Positions 36,132-48,642 of a stretch of DNA of 64,000 nucleotides are shown here, piece after piece. Positions within the stretch are counted from its first letter, which is position 1. Each line of letters starts with the position of its first letter. Below the pieces are notes generated by a model. The model was not told where the DNA came from. It saw only the letters and a list, made by a program, of their open reading frames with translations, and made no database searches. The stretch is from contig NW_005178692.1 of NCBI RefSeq assembly GCF_000350225.1, forward strand, positions 62,001 to 126,000. Direction: 5' to 3'. The DNA comes from Chondrus crispus. Taxonomy: Eukaryota; Rhodophyta; Florideophyceae; Gigartinales; Gigartinaceae. Made by a program: the position numbers and the translations under genes.

Positions 36132-37254
36132 TGTAGTGCAATAATGGGCTCCACATGGGGTTGGAACGAAAAGAAAAATAATTGGATATGACAAGTAGTC
36201 CGGGTTGGAGGACACACGTGTGAATAATCGCACAGTTTTAATTTTTAATTGTTTTATTTTATTTAGTTAATTAGTTAGCATTAATTTCGCTGACATTAGA
36301 TTAGATCTAGGATCTAGCGCCGGGAGCTACTGTAGTGGCTCCGGCCGGGCGATATATACCTTAGCCCGCTGACCACCAAGTCAGTAAAGGTAACCCCAGT
36401 TGCCGGAGTTGAAATGTCGCCTTGGTCGAAGTCCGTCTCTACCAAGACGCTCCGTTTTACCTAAGCCTACGGCATCCTTCAGCGCTCGGGGGTCCCGTGT
36501 CTTGTTTTTTTCCTTTATTTCCCTATCCTTTATTTCTCTTAATCTTGAGTTGGTCCCACCTTGTAAGATTGCGATCCGCAACGTGACGTCATTAGCCATC
36601 GGGCTTCTGTGTTGGTGCACCAGTGGTGCTTTTCTCAGAGTTGGTTCCATCGGAATCTGGTTGCGACCGATCCCATGTTGGTACTTTGCCATCGGGCAGT
36701 ACGAAGGTATAGCGCGGCTATTGTTGTCTGTTCCGTCGGAGGCTGTTGCGACGAAGTCTTCGAAGAAGATCTTATCTTCTATATAAGATAGCGTTGGTTC
36801 CATCGGAATCTGGTTGCGACCGATCCGGTGTTGGTATTTTGCCATCGGGCTGTACGACGGTGTAGCGCTTCTACGTTTTCTTCTTTCCCGACGGGCTACG
36901 TTGCGACGTCCCCGTCGAAGACCTTATCAAGGGTATAAGGTATCAAGGCGCTCCACGAGCATTGGATTTACGACCCAGCGGGTTCGGTCTGCCTAGACAC
37001 CCCGCACTCGTCGAGCATTTGCCTTTTCAAGTGTTTACCACGCCTATAAACCTGGGCCCGGCTTTTCTTCCTTTGCCCCCCTTTTTAGGGAGTTGAGCTA
37101 CCGCGGGCCGCAAGTCGGCATAGAGGGAAAGGGAGCTCCGAAGACTCCGTGGCATTGCGCCGGCGGCGGCTTTGGTTGTTTCGTTTGTTTGTTTGTTTTC
37201 GGGCCGTGAGGGTCTTCGACCTTGCCCACTGCCTACCAGGCGCATTGCACCACA
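36132..37254 (-). repeat. Solo LTR of family B-long, copy 2
   Basis: 1123 bp; plus-strand left end TGTAGTGCAATAATGG, right end GCATTGCACCACA. Contains two tandem copies of a module of about 152 bp whose first 30-odd bases (TTGGTTCCATCGGAATC...) are identical at 36641 and 36794, and TATATA near 36350. Flanks GGATA and GCCAC do not match, so it is rearranged or old. Confidence 0.75.
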
Positions 37255-38514
37255 GCCACGCATTGTATAACTCGTATACAGGCGCTCCGCGTCGCGCTGT
37301 AAGAAGTGCGCCAGGACTCGCAACACTTTCGGTCAGGTATTGCGAGTTGAAGGTTATCCGGATATCCTTCAGGAACGGTAGGAGTTGGATCTAATTCGTA
37401 CCGTCAAAGCTCTTCGTCGTGGGACGGATCCCACGGCGGCGTTGAACGTACTTCGCGATGCGTCCCGCGTCACCCGAGTTGACGAGCCTCGACATCTTAT
37501 CCAAGCGGTACATACGATAGTCAGCGACGGCGCTAAAATCTTGGATCATCGTGTGTACTGGCTCGAGTCCGGGTTCAGCGGGGCCTAGCGTGCCGAAGGG
37601 GGTGACAGGTAGCGTACGGACGTCTACCGGACATGGATGCTCGTCGTAATCAACCGGCGGGTAGCTGCCCCAGCGGGGATGGACGGAGAACACGGGTTCT
37701 CCGAATCCGCGGCGGCTCCTCCAAGGTCGGGGTCGTCTCGATACGGCGCTTGTCCGGTCTGCCACCTGCTTCCGGCGGCGGGTGGTAGAGCTTGGGTCTC
37801 GGAAGCCACGTTGGCGTCCACTGGAGGTCGTCTTTCTCCTGCGTCGCGACTGGGGTAGGCCCCAGTCGGACGCCATCCTTGCGACGCGGCTGCACCCGGA
37901 AGTACGGCACCACCGGGCCCCCTCGGGGGGCCACCGGGTAGTCTTTCGGCCATGGTACGTTCCATGTCAAGGGCACGCCGACGTGTGGTGTTGAGCTCGG
38001 CAGAGAGGTGCGCGAACGCACCCAACTGTTCCGCCGACGGGGACGGTCGTTTTTCAGGTCGTCTCGTTGAGGTCGGCCTTTCGGGACGACCTTGCCCGGA
38101 CGGTCCGGGCGAAACGAGGCGTGAGTCTTCGACGAGCACTAATCGCGATTGCAACCCGTCGATTAGTGCTCGGAGATTCTTTAACGATTGGCTGACCCGG
38201 TCGAACCTCCCTCCACGTAGGGAGCGGAGTTTGGCCATACAACGATACAACGAGAGTACACGGCGTCCGATACGTCTATATGGAGCGAAGTACGTACTTC
38301 TTCGATGTAATCTGCTGTCCGTTCAAACATCGCCGACGCTTGTTCTTCGGAGGACCCGGGCGACGGTTCGCGGTATCGAGGACCTGCGTCGCCCTCGCCC
38401 GACGCGGCGGATGTGGCTTGCATAGCGACCAGATTCGGGTCCGCCACTTCGGAGCGGATGGAAGGTTCGTACTCCTGGCTCATCTCGACGCGTTCGGACG
38501 CGGAGAAAAGCGAC

Positions 38515-39662
38515 TGCAGTGCAATACGCACCTGACGAGGGGGGTGAAAAGAAGTGAAAAAGGAAACAAATTGGATACTGTAATCCGGGTTTGTGGGACA
38601 CACGTGTGCGACGAAGCGCACGATTTTTTTAATTATTTAATTTATTTACTAATTAGATCTAGAATCTAGAGCCGGGAGCTACTGTACTCGCCCCGGCGGG
38701 GCTCCATTTAACTTAGCCCTTTGACCGACCAAGTCAATAAACCAACCCGAGTTGCCGGAGTTGAATGTCGCCTTGGTCGAAGTCCGTCTCTACCAAGACG
38801 CTCCCTTTTACCTAAGCCTACGGCATCCTTCAGCGCTCGGGGGTCCCATTCCTTTTCCGTTTATTTCCCAGTCGAACCCGAGTTGCCAGAGTCTGATATC
38901 GCCTTGGATGAAGTCTGTCTTTTACAAGACATTCCCGTTAACTACAGATTACTTTATCCTTTGCGCTCGGGGGTTCCCTTTTCTTTTCCTTTATTTCCCC
39001 ATCCTTTTCTATCTCTAACTCTACTTATTTTCCCTTATCTTGTGTTGGTGCCATCGGCCTCGGTTGAAACCGAAGCGGTGTAGGTCTCTTTGCCATCGGG
39101 CGACACAGTTGACGTAGCGCTGCCACTGTGACCCATTTTCCGACGGAGACTGTTGCAACGACGTTTCCCTCGAAGGGCTTCGTCGCGTTACAAGCCAGTG
39201 TTGGTGCGATCGGCCTTGGTTGCGACCGAACCGGTGGAGGTGTTTCGAGCAATCGGGCGGCACAGTTTACGTAGCGCTGCTACTTTCATTTCATCCCGTC
39301 GGGCTGCGTTGCGACGCCCTCGTCGAAGGCCTTGTCGCGTTACAAGGTGTCGAAGAAGCTCAACGAGCATTGGCCTTACAACCCAGTAGAACCGGGGTAC
39401 CTAAGTACGCGCCCCACCCCACACTCGTCAAGCAGTTCTCTTCGCAAGTCTCTACCACATCGATCCCGGGCCGGGCTATTTCTCTGTGCTCCCCCCTATC
39501 AGGGATCTGAGCTACTACGAGTCGCAAGCTCGTTTAAACGAAAAAGGGAGAGTCGGACACTCCGTAGCGCTGTGCCATCGGCCGTTCTTCTTTTTGTTCC
39601 TGTTGTTGTTTTTGCTGGACCATCGGACCGCGGTCTCTGCCTGACAGGCGCATTACACTACA
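38515..39662 (-). repeat. Solo LTR of family B-long, copy 3, with target duplication
   Basis: 1148 bp between TGCAGTGCAATACGC and CATTACACTACA, flanked by identical GCGAC at 38510-38514 and 39663-39667. Two internal module pairs are visible: about 38750/38875 (each with a CTTGGT..ACCAAG-like stem and CTCGGGGG) and about 39041/39187 (each starting GTGTTGGTG and ending GTCGCGTTACAAG). Confidence 0.85.
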
Positions 39663-39748
39663 GCGACGATCTTCTCGTGTCGATCTGCGAGGGTCTTCAA
39701 GGTCGGGAGACCATTGGAGCATAAGAAACCCCAGCGGCGGAGGCGTGT

Positions 39749-40287
39749 AGCTAACAGTACGACGGTGACCCTTGATCGGCCGAAGACGGGTGACTCCTCC
39801 TGCTCACGGAACCGGGCACGGGCCCGGTAGCAGTATGGTAGAGCGGGTCGGGGTAGGTCGCGCGCACGCAGGAGCGGATCAACGCCTCGACGCCCCGGAG
39901 CAGCGTTGGGTGACGTACCAGCGCTGCCGGGCGGAGGCGGATCCCGGCTCGCTCGCGTGTCGCGCAACCCGACCCGTGCCGGTTCCTAATTAAAAAAGCG
40001 TGCGAAGGTGTTGCCAAATTAGAGTAAGCTGCTGGAGAGTGGCGCCGCGGTCGTGGATCGGGACCAAGCTACCTTGGTTCTCTCCCTGCCGGCGCCCTTC
40101 CTCCTATTTGATACACAACTCGAAGTTATCATACTGTAGCACAATACCGTGCTACTGTACCAGTGCGGGTCGTCCGGCACGGTAATACTGTCAGCCATCG
40201 GGCTGACAGCACACGGGTCGTACACGTGTGGGGCGCGCGCGCTGTAAGATAAGCGGGCGCGCACGCTGTAAGGTCTGTACCTTACAG
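39749..40287 (-). repeat. LTR of family C, copy 2
   Basis: Homologous to 20858-21378. On the minus strand it starts TGTAAGGTACAG and ends GTTAGCTACA. It carries the stem-loop TGTCAGCCATCGGGCTGACA at 40188-40207. Its right end abuts truncated Helitron coding sequence. Confidence 0.6.
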
Positions 40288-42209
40288 CGAGATCGAGATC
40301 TAATTGCAAATCTAATGTATGCAGTAGTCGTTGGCAATTATGCCACATTTGCTACTGTCCCGGCATACTGCGGGCCTTCTGATCCACGTGCGCTCTGGAA
40401 CGAGCATGTGTCGTTATTCTTGACAGATATACGTGCACGCGCACGCGGGACTGGGAACAGCTCCCACCGACAACAACTCTCCAATGATGAACATGCTTTG
40501 TCGTACGCTTTACTAGAGGTGATGGACGCTCTGCAGTCCATGAGTCGCTACATTCTCACGGACTTCAACCTGCTTGAGCCTATGGAACACCTTCCCCCGT
40601 TGCACCAAGGGGCGTCTACGAACTCGGGTCATGTGAACACGGAAGTTCAGGAGCAACGACTTCAGCAAGCTCTTTCGCTCTTCAATGAAGGGTAGAAGAA
40701 TGCATTTAATCGAATCGTTGGTTCTATTCTGCCAGGCTTGTCCGTCTAAAGCTTGCCATGGCTACCAACTCCACCACTTGCCCCAATTGCAGGTAGTTCT
40801 GCTTCACCCAACTCACGCGTTTTCTTGCTTGATGCTCCAGGTGGCACCGGAAAGACTTTCCTTACAAATCCTATACAGACGTGCTCACCATTCGTGCCAA
40901 AACCGTTTCACCTGTGGCCACGTCGGCAGTAGCTGCGGTCTTACTCGATGGCAGCAGAACGGCGCATTCAGTCTTTAATATTCCCATACCTATTCTGTCA
41001 GATAGTACGTGTCACATGTTGCCAAACTCCACGCTAGGTCATGATATGAAGGACGTCGACTTGATCATATGTGATGAGATCGTAATGTGTCATAGATATT
41101 GTATAGAAGCCGTGGATCGCACCTTATGCGACCTGAATGGCACCAACTTTCCTTTCGGCGGTAAACACGTCCTGTTTTCTGGAGACTTTCGCCAGATTCT
41201 TCCAGTCGTGCCGGGCGGATCAAGAGCACAGATAGTCAATGCATGCGTCAGATCCTCGCCTCTCTTCCAAGGACTCGAGTCGCTCTCTCTCACAGAGAAC
41301 ATGAGACTTTCAGCTCTCCGCCAAGATACGTCCGCAGGCCGCCAAGCTCTCCAGTTCGCACCATTTCTGCTTCAAGTTGGTGAAGGACGACTGCGAGGTC
41401 CAATCTAGCCCGACATGATACGTCTCCCGACCTCTGTGCGTATTGTGAGATCCATTACAGACCTCTGTCGTTTCATCTTTGGCGGAATTGCGACACGGCT
41501 CTCTGACATGGATTGGCTTACTTCTAGAGTCATTCTAGCAACCAATTGGTTGCTAAAATGATTCTAGAAGTAAGCGAATCCATGTCAGTGTTCTTAAGAG
41601 CGATGCTCTGCCATAAATCATGAGATTGAGATTGTTCGGGACATGATTGCGGGTGCGTATCGCACGTTCTTGAGCGCAGAAGAAGTAGAGAGCGAGGATC
41701 GAAACCCCCCCAGGTATGCAGTAGAACTATAGAGTACACTGACTGCAGGCTGTTCTCTACGCGACCATCAACTATGGTTAGAGAAGGGTTTCGTTGTCAT
41801 GCTTCTTCGGAACCTCGACCCTAACAATGGACATGTCAACGGCGCTAGGCACATAGTAGACAGCACGTCAAACAGATTGTTTTGTCTCCACGTAGCTATT
41901 GGAAGTCATCAGGGAAAGCTACTCTGCCAGCCTCGCATGCCCTGCGGACCCGAAGACGACAACTTTCCAGTCCCAAGATTTACAAAGACCCAGTTTCACA
42001 TTCGTACTTGCATTTCCATGAAGACGAACAAGGCACAGGCAACGTCTTTTGGAGGACTCCTGGGACTCGATTTTGGAAACCATTGCTTCTCTCACGGTAA
42101 GCTATAGTTTGCCCTATCCAGGACTACACATCCTGGCAACGTTATTGTTTTGACATCGAAAGTAGATGAAACTACCCGCAACGTAGTGTTCCCTGAAGTC
42201 CTTTCGTAG
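40288..42209 (+). pseudogene. Helitron-type PIF1 helicase, N-terminally truncated
   Basis: The PIF1-family helicase part of a rolling-circle Helitron Rep/Hel protein, which unwinds DNA during transposition. Seen in order: DPRALWNEHVSLFLTDIRAR (about 40381), DEHALSYALLEVMDAL, Walker A LDAPGGTGKTF (40828-40860), AHSVFNIPIP (about 40970), Walker B IICDE (about 41066), GDFRQILPV (about 41183), NMRLS, then MLLRNLDPNNGHVNGAR (41799), TNKAQATSFGG (about 42030) and ALSRTTHPGNV to a stop at 42207-42209. In-frame TAG at 40693-40695 replaces a Gln codon; there is a frame change near 40860 and further breaks after 41400. The Rep (HUH) nuclease part is missing; the left side is cut at an LTR of family C. 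A Helitron 3' hairpin and CTRR end were not identified. Confidence 0.85.
41503..41588. repeat. 86-bp near-perfect inverted repeat inside the helicase
   Basis: Arms of about 43 bp pair with only a few mismatches around a perfect centre ACCAATTGGT (41541-41550). The outer ends are CTGACATGGATT and AATCCATGTCAG. The left arm is still coding (DMDWLTSRVILATN in PIF1 register), so the right arm looks like an inverted copy of it. Confidence 0.9.
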
Positions 42210-43747
42210 AGGGACTTCATTGATAGAGTTTAAATAAAGCTACTTTACGATTTTTCAACCACCCCGTGCCTTTACCACTCTACTTTATTACATCAAATCC
42301 CTTTTGAATGACTTCCCACTTTTCCACTCCATTCCATTTTTTTATATTGAAACTGTCATTCCAAAAACCTTATTACATTCAGACCCTTTCGCATTCCTCC
42401 CCAACTGCGGCGCGCAACGCGCGCCACGGGGCCCACTTGTATAATACTCATTCCTACACCAAAGTCTTACGAAAAGGAACAAACAACCAGAAGACATACG
42501 ATACACAAATATATGAACTGATCCCCAGTAAAAGTCTTTGGGAGACCTTTGTTCTCCTGACCCCTGAGTGGTCCCCATCTCTTTACAATACCGTAGAGGT
42601 GAGCAAAAGCTGGGTCAAGACAAATTTATTCTCTTATTCCCAAAATATGAGGGTTTATGCAAAAATGATTTCGTTATCGGGCCAAATGCTGTGAAACGTG
42701 TGAAACGAGTTTTTGTGTGGTCCCGGGATGGGCGGTCGTAGGTGGGTTTTATTGATATATGTGAGAAAGTATGTTTGTGTGTGTGTGCCGCCACCTCGTC
42801 GGGTGGGTGTCGGTGCGGCTTTTATAGAGCCGCGCCGACATCGAACCCCTGACTCGGTTAGCCATGTAACCCTAGTTTAATAATCAAACAGTATCCCTGG
42901 CCAATAGGTGGCAGCGGAAAAGACACAAAAATACCTAAAGAATCATATGATAAAAGACTTACAGTAATGCATGCAGCAAGGAGCCAGGGCCAATGGGCGG
43001 TTGTTACGGTCAAACTGTAAGGTCCTGAAATCGAATCATTTCCAATTCGGTACTGTACTGTTCTGATGGGTGACAAACGTGTAAGAGCGAAGAGGCGCAG
43101 AGCATAGCGCAAAGCAGAATTGATGTCAGCACAGATGCTAGACCGATGCGCAATGTGCATTCAGCAACCCGGCAATAATTTGCCGGAATACATGTAGTGG
43201 GTGCGCAGTGAAAGGTCAGAGAGCAGTGCGCATTGGAAATGCACACGTCATAGATACCGTTACACTATTGCGCGGAGAGGCGATATGTCGTGAGAGAACG
43301 GTATAAGACCAGAACATTAAACTGTGAGATAGAGGGAGAGAGCTCACCGGTGAACGAGTACCGAAACACTTGCCAACGCCAACGTCGTTTATTATCCAGC
43401 TGTGCACCTTCGCCAGAAGGATGCAAACATCTAATATGCAGGCAGAATTAGTGCCTACAAAAACTGTACCTCACAAAACGTATGCCACCCACCATACTTG
43501 TCACGAAAAGCTGAGGGAGCCAGGTAATGTTTCTCTAAATCGACGAGGTAGCGAAACCACAGACTCGGTCCCCGTCCCCTTCTCCACATCGCCTTATTCT
43601 ACATTTTCTCCCCATCCCTTTCACGACGGACACCCCATCCCCGCCCTCATCTTGCAGTGTCATGGAGGTGTCGTGAAGGTGGATGGCGACGACGTAAATC
43701 CGCAAAACCAGTATTTTCGAAGTAAAATTCAGAATGGTACATGACTC
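42210..43747. other. No recognisable gene
   Basis: Short ORFs only. A short GTGTGTGTGTGTG run lies at about 42776-42788, next to GC-rich sequence. The end of the Helitron may lie in the first part but is not visible to me. Confidence 0.4.
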
Positions 43748-43752
43748 ATTTT

Positions 43753-44151
43753 CTTTGCAGGGGGTGAATGAATGGATGTGAGTACGGAGAAGTTCGTCGA
43801 TGGGGTCTGGTAACACCGTAGACCGGACTTTACTTGAGTCGATCAAGGTAGAACTCATGTAGACTAAGAGTACGATGGTTAACCTACCGAAAGCCAAAGT
43901 AAAAATCAGTGTGCAGGACGACAACATGGTAGGCGCAGATCCTAAAACACAAACATACAGTACGAAAAGAAGGACAACATCAAAATACTAGATATTAAGT
44001 CACTTAGCGGACACATCACTCCGCTCAATAGCACCAATTCAGGGGCTAGCACGATATGGCACATCAGTATGGTCTTACGAAGCACAATTCAGCCCCTCAT
44101 GTACGATAGCGCAACGAATAGCAGCGAGCGCGCGCGCATTACACAATAACA
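43753..44151 (-). repeat. 3' LTR of Copia family B2
   Basis: Matches 49687-50061 plus 48614-48642. Minus strand starts TGTTATTGTGTAATGCG and ends CCCCTGCAAAG. Confidence 0.92.
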
Positions 44152-47100
44152 CCCCCTCTTGCTCCTCGAGCTGTCACTTCTACCACTCCGAGTTGCTCTC
44201 TATGCTTCCCGAATATGATACAGAGAAGCGGCTTCGTAAGGATATCCGCCGTCATGTCAGCGGTGTTGCAGTAAGACAGGTGAATGATACCGTCTTGGAT
44301 GTTCTCTCTGACAAAGTTCTTCCGGATTGAGATGTGCTTCGCGTGCCGTATTCCCTCAGTCGCCCACACTACCGCACCCTGATTGTCCTCATTGACAATT
44401 TTACTTCCATTCTGAGTACAGTCCATCTCTCGAAGCAAGCTGCGCAACCAAAGCACCATTTTGGTTCCTTCACTCAAAGACAGGAACTCGACCTCGGTCG
44501 TGGAGAGGGCCACGGGAGTTTGCTTGAGCGCCTTCCAAGCAACTGTACTCTGACCAAATTGAAACAAGACACCTGTTGTTGAGCGTCTATCAATGCGGTC
44601 CCCTGCCCAGTCCGCGTCACAAAATGCAACCAGGTTCTCTTGATTTCCTGAATGTAAGCGTAGTGCATGACGCTTCGTCCCTTGAAGATATCGAAGAATA
44701 CGCTTGAGACAAGTCCAGTGTATTTCTGTCGGAGCAGACGAGTACCGACAAATGATTGATACGGCAGAAGCAATGTCCGGGCGAGTGCGGGTGGAAAGGA
44801 ATAGCAAGCATACCAGTAGTTCTTGATAAGTTGCACAGTCCTCATGTACCCCTCCACCTTCAGAGATATCCATGAGCGCTCCCGAACACATAAGAGTCGC
44901 AACAGGCTTGCAGTTTAACATACCAAACCGATGTAGCACTTGTGTGATGTAGTGTTGCTGCGACAACCACGAGCCCTCAGAGTCTAGTCCAAACAGAACA
45001 CCCAAAAAGGACCTGAGTGAACCCAAATCTTTAACATCCAGATGTCTCATGAGCTCCTGCTTCACACTTTGAGCGTCATTCATTCTCAGACTAAGAAGTA
45101 TGATGTCATCTACATACAGCAACAGCCAAACACTTCCACGACGGTAGACGCCATCATCAGAGAGCAATTTCTCAAAACCCATCGCGTTCATGACGGACTC
45201 CCACTTGTCATGCCAAAGTCTTGGTGCCTGCTTAAACCGGTAGAGCCCCCTTCGAAGCTAGAGGGATTGACCTTTCTTGCACAGCGAAAGCCCTTCGGGA
45301 CATTTCACGTACACATCGCTGTCAATCTCGCCATGGAGGATGGCAGTCTTGATATCCATTTGCTCGATAATGTACCGCCTCTTGACTGCAACTGCAAGAG
45401 AAGTGCGAATAGTCGTTAAGTCTACCAATGGTGCGAAAGTTTGATCTACGTTCCCTTGAAGGAAACCTCGAACTACAAGTCTTTCTTTGTGCCTAATCAC
45501 TCTTCCGCTCTCGTCGTACTTGCGGATAAAAACAAATCTTGTTGACAAAGGCCTCACCCCCTCTGGAGTAGCAACAATTTCCCCAGTCTCGTGCTGCCTC
45601 AATGATTTCAACTCCAAATCAATTGCAGTTTTCCAATCTTCAGAGTCGCTCTGCGATAGAGCTTCCCGGACAGTTGAAGGATCCGACATCCTAGCTTCGA
45701 CTGCCGAAAATGCTCTTGCCACACTGGCTGAACCGGGGGTGTAGTAGGAAGTCTGCCGTCGTTCACGTCGTGGATACCTAGACCCTGAGGACTCCCCGTC
45801 ATCTTGCTCGGCATCCTCTGTCTCGTGACTGTTATTCATGAGTGGAGGAACATAAGTGATGGCATCCTGGATGTTCGGGTCAATAGGATGCTCTTGTTCG
45901 TGTATCTGATGGACTTCTCTGTTAGGAGAAGGGTTCTCATGTAGCGTAGACAGACGCGTTCTATCCACCGAGGTAGTCTGGATTGGGGTATGTGTGACCT
46001 TCGAAGCATCGGAATTCTCATCAGGTAGCAACGACGGTGCAGTATCAACGTCCTGGCTCAACGCTTGTGCAGGATACTTGTCCTCCACGATGGGCACATC
46101 TCTCGCTATGACAGCAACATTGCGAGAGGGTATCCAAAGCTGATACGTGCTGTTTTCGAAACAGCCGATAGCAATCCCGAGTTGCGACTTTGAATCCAAC
46201 TTTGTTCGAAGTTCCTTGGGGATATGATACCAACCTAAGCATCCAAAGACTCTGAAGTAGGCATCGTTAGGTTTCTCACCCGTCATAAGCTCGTGCGATA
46301 TCACTCGTAGATTCCTGGGACAAGAGAAGTGATTCCAGATCTTTGCTGCAGGCACAACGGCTTCAGCCCAGAAAGCCTTGGGCAGCGATGCATGTTCCAT
46401 CATCGTCCGTGAACATTCGACAATAGTGCGGTTGGTCCGCTCAGCAAGTCCGTTCTGATTGGGGGTGTAAGGGGGCGAGGTGGTGTGCTTGATGCCCTTC
46501 TCTTCCAGGTAGGGCCTCAGAGCAACATACTCTCCTCCGTTGTCGCTGTGGACTCTCTTGACAGTGCACCCAAACTTCCTTTCCATCCACACATGATGCA
46601 GCTTGAACTTTACAGTAACATCACTCTTGCGTGGTATGGGAACAATGTTGATGAAACCTGTGTAATCGTCAATGAAAGAAACAAAGTAGCGCGCACCTGA
46701 AAAAGATGCCACCGACATTGGTCCACACACATCTGTGTGTATGACTGCACCACGCTCTTTCGAACGCGATTTGTTGCGACGCAGAGTCTGGCGAGTCTGT
46801 TTACCCTTCATGCAACTACCACAGGAGGCCTTCTTGTTTCCCTGCAACGTTAGACTCATTCCAGACACAGCCCCGCTCCTTAGCAACTGCTTGATACTTG
46901 CATTGCTCGCATGACCAAGTCTGGCATGCCAAAGCCTCATTGCAGAACTTCCAGATCCCGACGGACCTCCTTGAGGGCTGTCATCGTTGTCGTCATCTCT
47001 TGGCTAATGGAACAAAGCGACTGACGCCGATGAGTATCCTGGGTACACAACTTTTGCGGATACTCTGTATACGCCTTGATATCGGTGTCCTTGAAACTGC

Positions 47101-48599
47101 GTCACACCGTCGTGCGTTCCATTGCATTTGTCACGCCCAAAGTTGATGATGTAACCATGAGCACAAAGCTCCGAGCAAGAAATGAGATTGGATTGCAGCT
47201 GAGGAACGTACAGTACCCCATCAAGGACTAGGAAACGTTCGTATTTGTCTCGGGGACCGCTAACAGTTGTACGTAGAGTAACAGTGCCGCTATGGGTAGC
47301 AAAGACCCTGTTTCCGTCTCCAAGGATAATCCCGCGACGAGCAATCGGCTGACAGTCACGGATCCATTCCCTACAGGGTACCATGTGGTTGGACGCCCCT
47401 GAGTCCAATAGATATACACGCTCATCATCTTAAACTCCCGAGGATGCTATCTCGTCTGCTGAACAGCTCATAACTATCGTGTGTTTGCTAGTAGAGCCTA
47501 AAGGGCATTCTGTCGCCATGTCATCAAATCTAATCCGCTCAGCGTGCTCCTGGTCTCTATTATTCAGCTCTGACAGATTTGGGACGGTTTCCTGACAGTT
47601 TGACACATCATCCATGCCTTCGTTATTCTTGGATTCATCTTGACGTGCCAAGAGCAATTGAGCATGCTGCGCTCTTCCAATTTCGCTCTCCAGGCGCTCT
47701 CCCGTTTCACCAGCGAAGGAAACATTCCTTCGAGTCTTTCTATCCAATAAATGACAGTTGCGTGCAAGATGTACAACCTTACCGCACTCAAAGCATCGAA
47801 GTTTCTCTGCTTTACCGCCGTAGTTCCTCCTTCCAACGTATAGAGTATTTGAACTTCCTGTTGCCGCCTCGTACTCCTGCAATAGACTGGCTGTCGCTGT
47901 CTGCCAATCTAACTTCTCTTGGATTGTCTGTAATGAAGCAATCACGTGTCCAAACGGTGACTTGTTCTTATCACCGAAAGAGACAAGAACCATAGCCACC
48001 TGTAAGTCCTCTCCAATGTCACTCTTCATAGCCGCAAGGCGATTGAAGATCTCTTCAAAGGAGTCGATGTAATCTTGCATGGGCTGCCCATAGTAGCTCA
48101 TGCGCGCAAGCTTGGACTGGAGCTGAACCTTGGTTGCAGTGTTCGATACTGCATAGCGTTCTCGAAGACGTACCCACATGCGGTATGGATTGTCCTTGGC
48201 ACTCAAGCACAAGCCCAGGGGTCGATCACTCATTCCCTGGATCAGGATTGCGCGTGCAGTCGCCACATTCTTCTTCAGCTCTTCCGTCAGCTCGGCTCCG
48301 GCTCCCAATACATCCGACTGAAACACATGAAGCACTTACTTGGCTTCAAGTGCAGCCTCGGTCCTCGCCTTCCACAGATGGAAGTCCTCACCGGGCTTCC
48401 CATAGTGCCTGTACACCTTTTTGCTATCTTCCATAGCAGTAACTCGAACGCCTCCGTAGAATGAATAAACGTACTTTTAACGCACGTCCTGTAGTCGCAC
48501 GGCGTGGTGTGAAACACGCAATGCAAGCTGTTGCTGCAGAGAGCACAAACGGCGTAAAATAGCACGAAAAGATGAGAAGGGTAGGAGAGCGAGCGTGGG

Positions 48600-48613
48600 C
48601 TGGGCCCATAACC
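48600..48613 (-). promoter_or_regulatory. Primer-binding site of Copia family B2
   Basis: Minus strand GGTTATGGGCCCAG, immediately after the 5' LTR end. On the plus strand the context GCGTGGGCTGGGCCCATAAC is nearly the initiator tRNA-Met anticodon-arm sequence, with two extra bases. Confidence 0.8.
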
Positions 48614-48642
48614 CTTTGCAGGGGGTGAATGAATGGATGTGA

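Larger units (their letters stand above)
37255..40287 (-). mobile_element. Remnant LTR element (family C) with gag-like reading, interrupted by a solo LTR
   Basis: Minus strand. An LTR of family C at 39749-40287 is followed by leader sequence, then (beyond the nested LTR at 38515-39662) a start at about 38485 reading MSQEYEPSIRSEVADPN. Ser/Pro/Arg-rich, helix-forming sequence follows (NLRALIDGLQSRLVLVEDSR, then LGAFAHLSAEL) down to about 37400. Composition and position fit a gag, but no zinc knuckle or capsid motif is visible. Reverse transcriptase is absent; the element is cut at 37255 by another LTR. Broken in several places. Confidence 0.45.

Noticed and set aside
21398-37254. The long LTRs at 21398 and 36132 as the LTR pair of the chromovirus between them
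   Set aside because: They lie in opposite orientation and no PBS follows the left one.
39041-39345. Tandem hairpin units as possible structured small RNA genes
   Set aside because: They occur only inside the LTR copies, so they are better described as LTR modules.
36132-39662. LTR - gag - LTR non-autonomous element formed by the two long LTR copies around the gag-like frames
   Set aside because: The copy at 38515-39662 has its own GCGAC duplications on both sides, so it is a separate solo LTR; the left copy lacks matching flanks.
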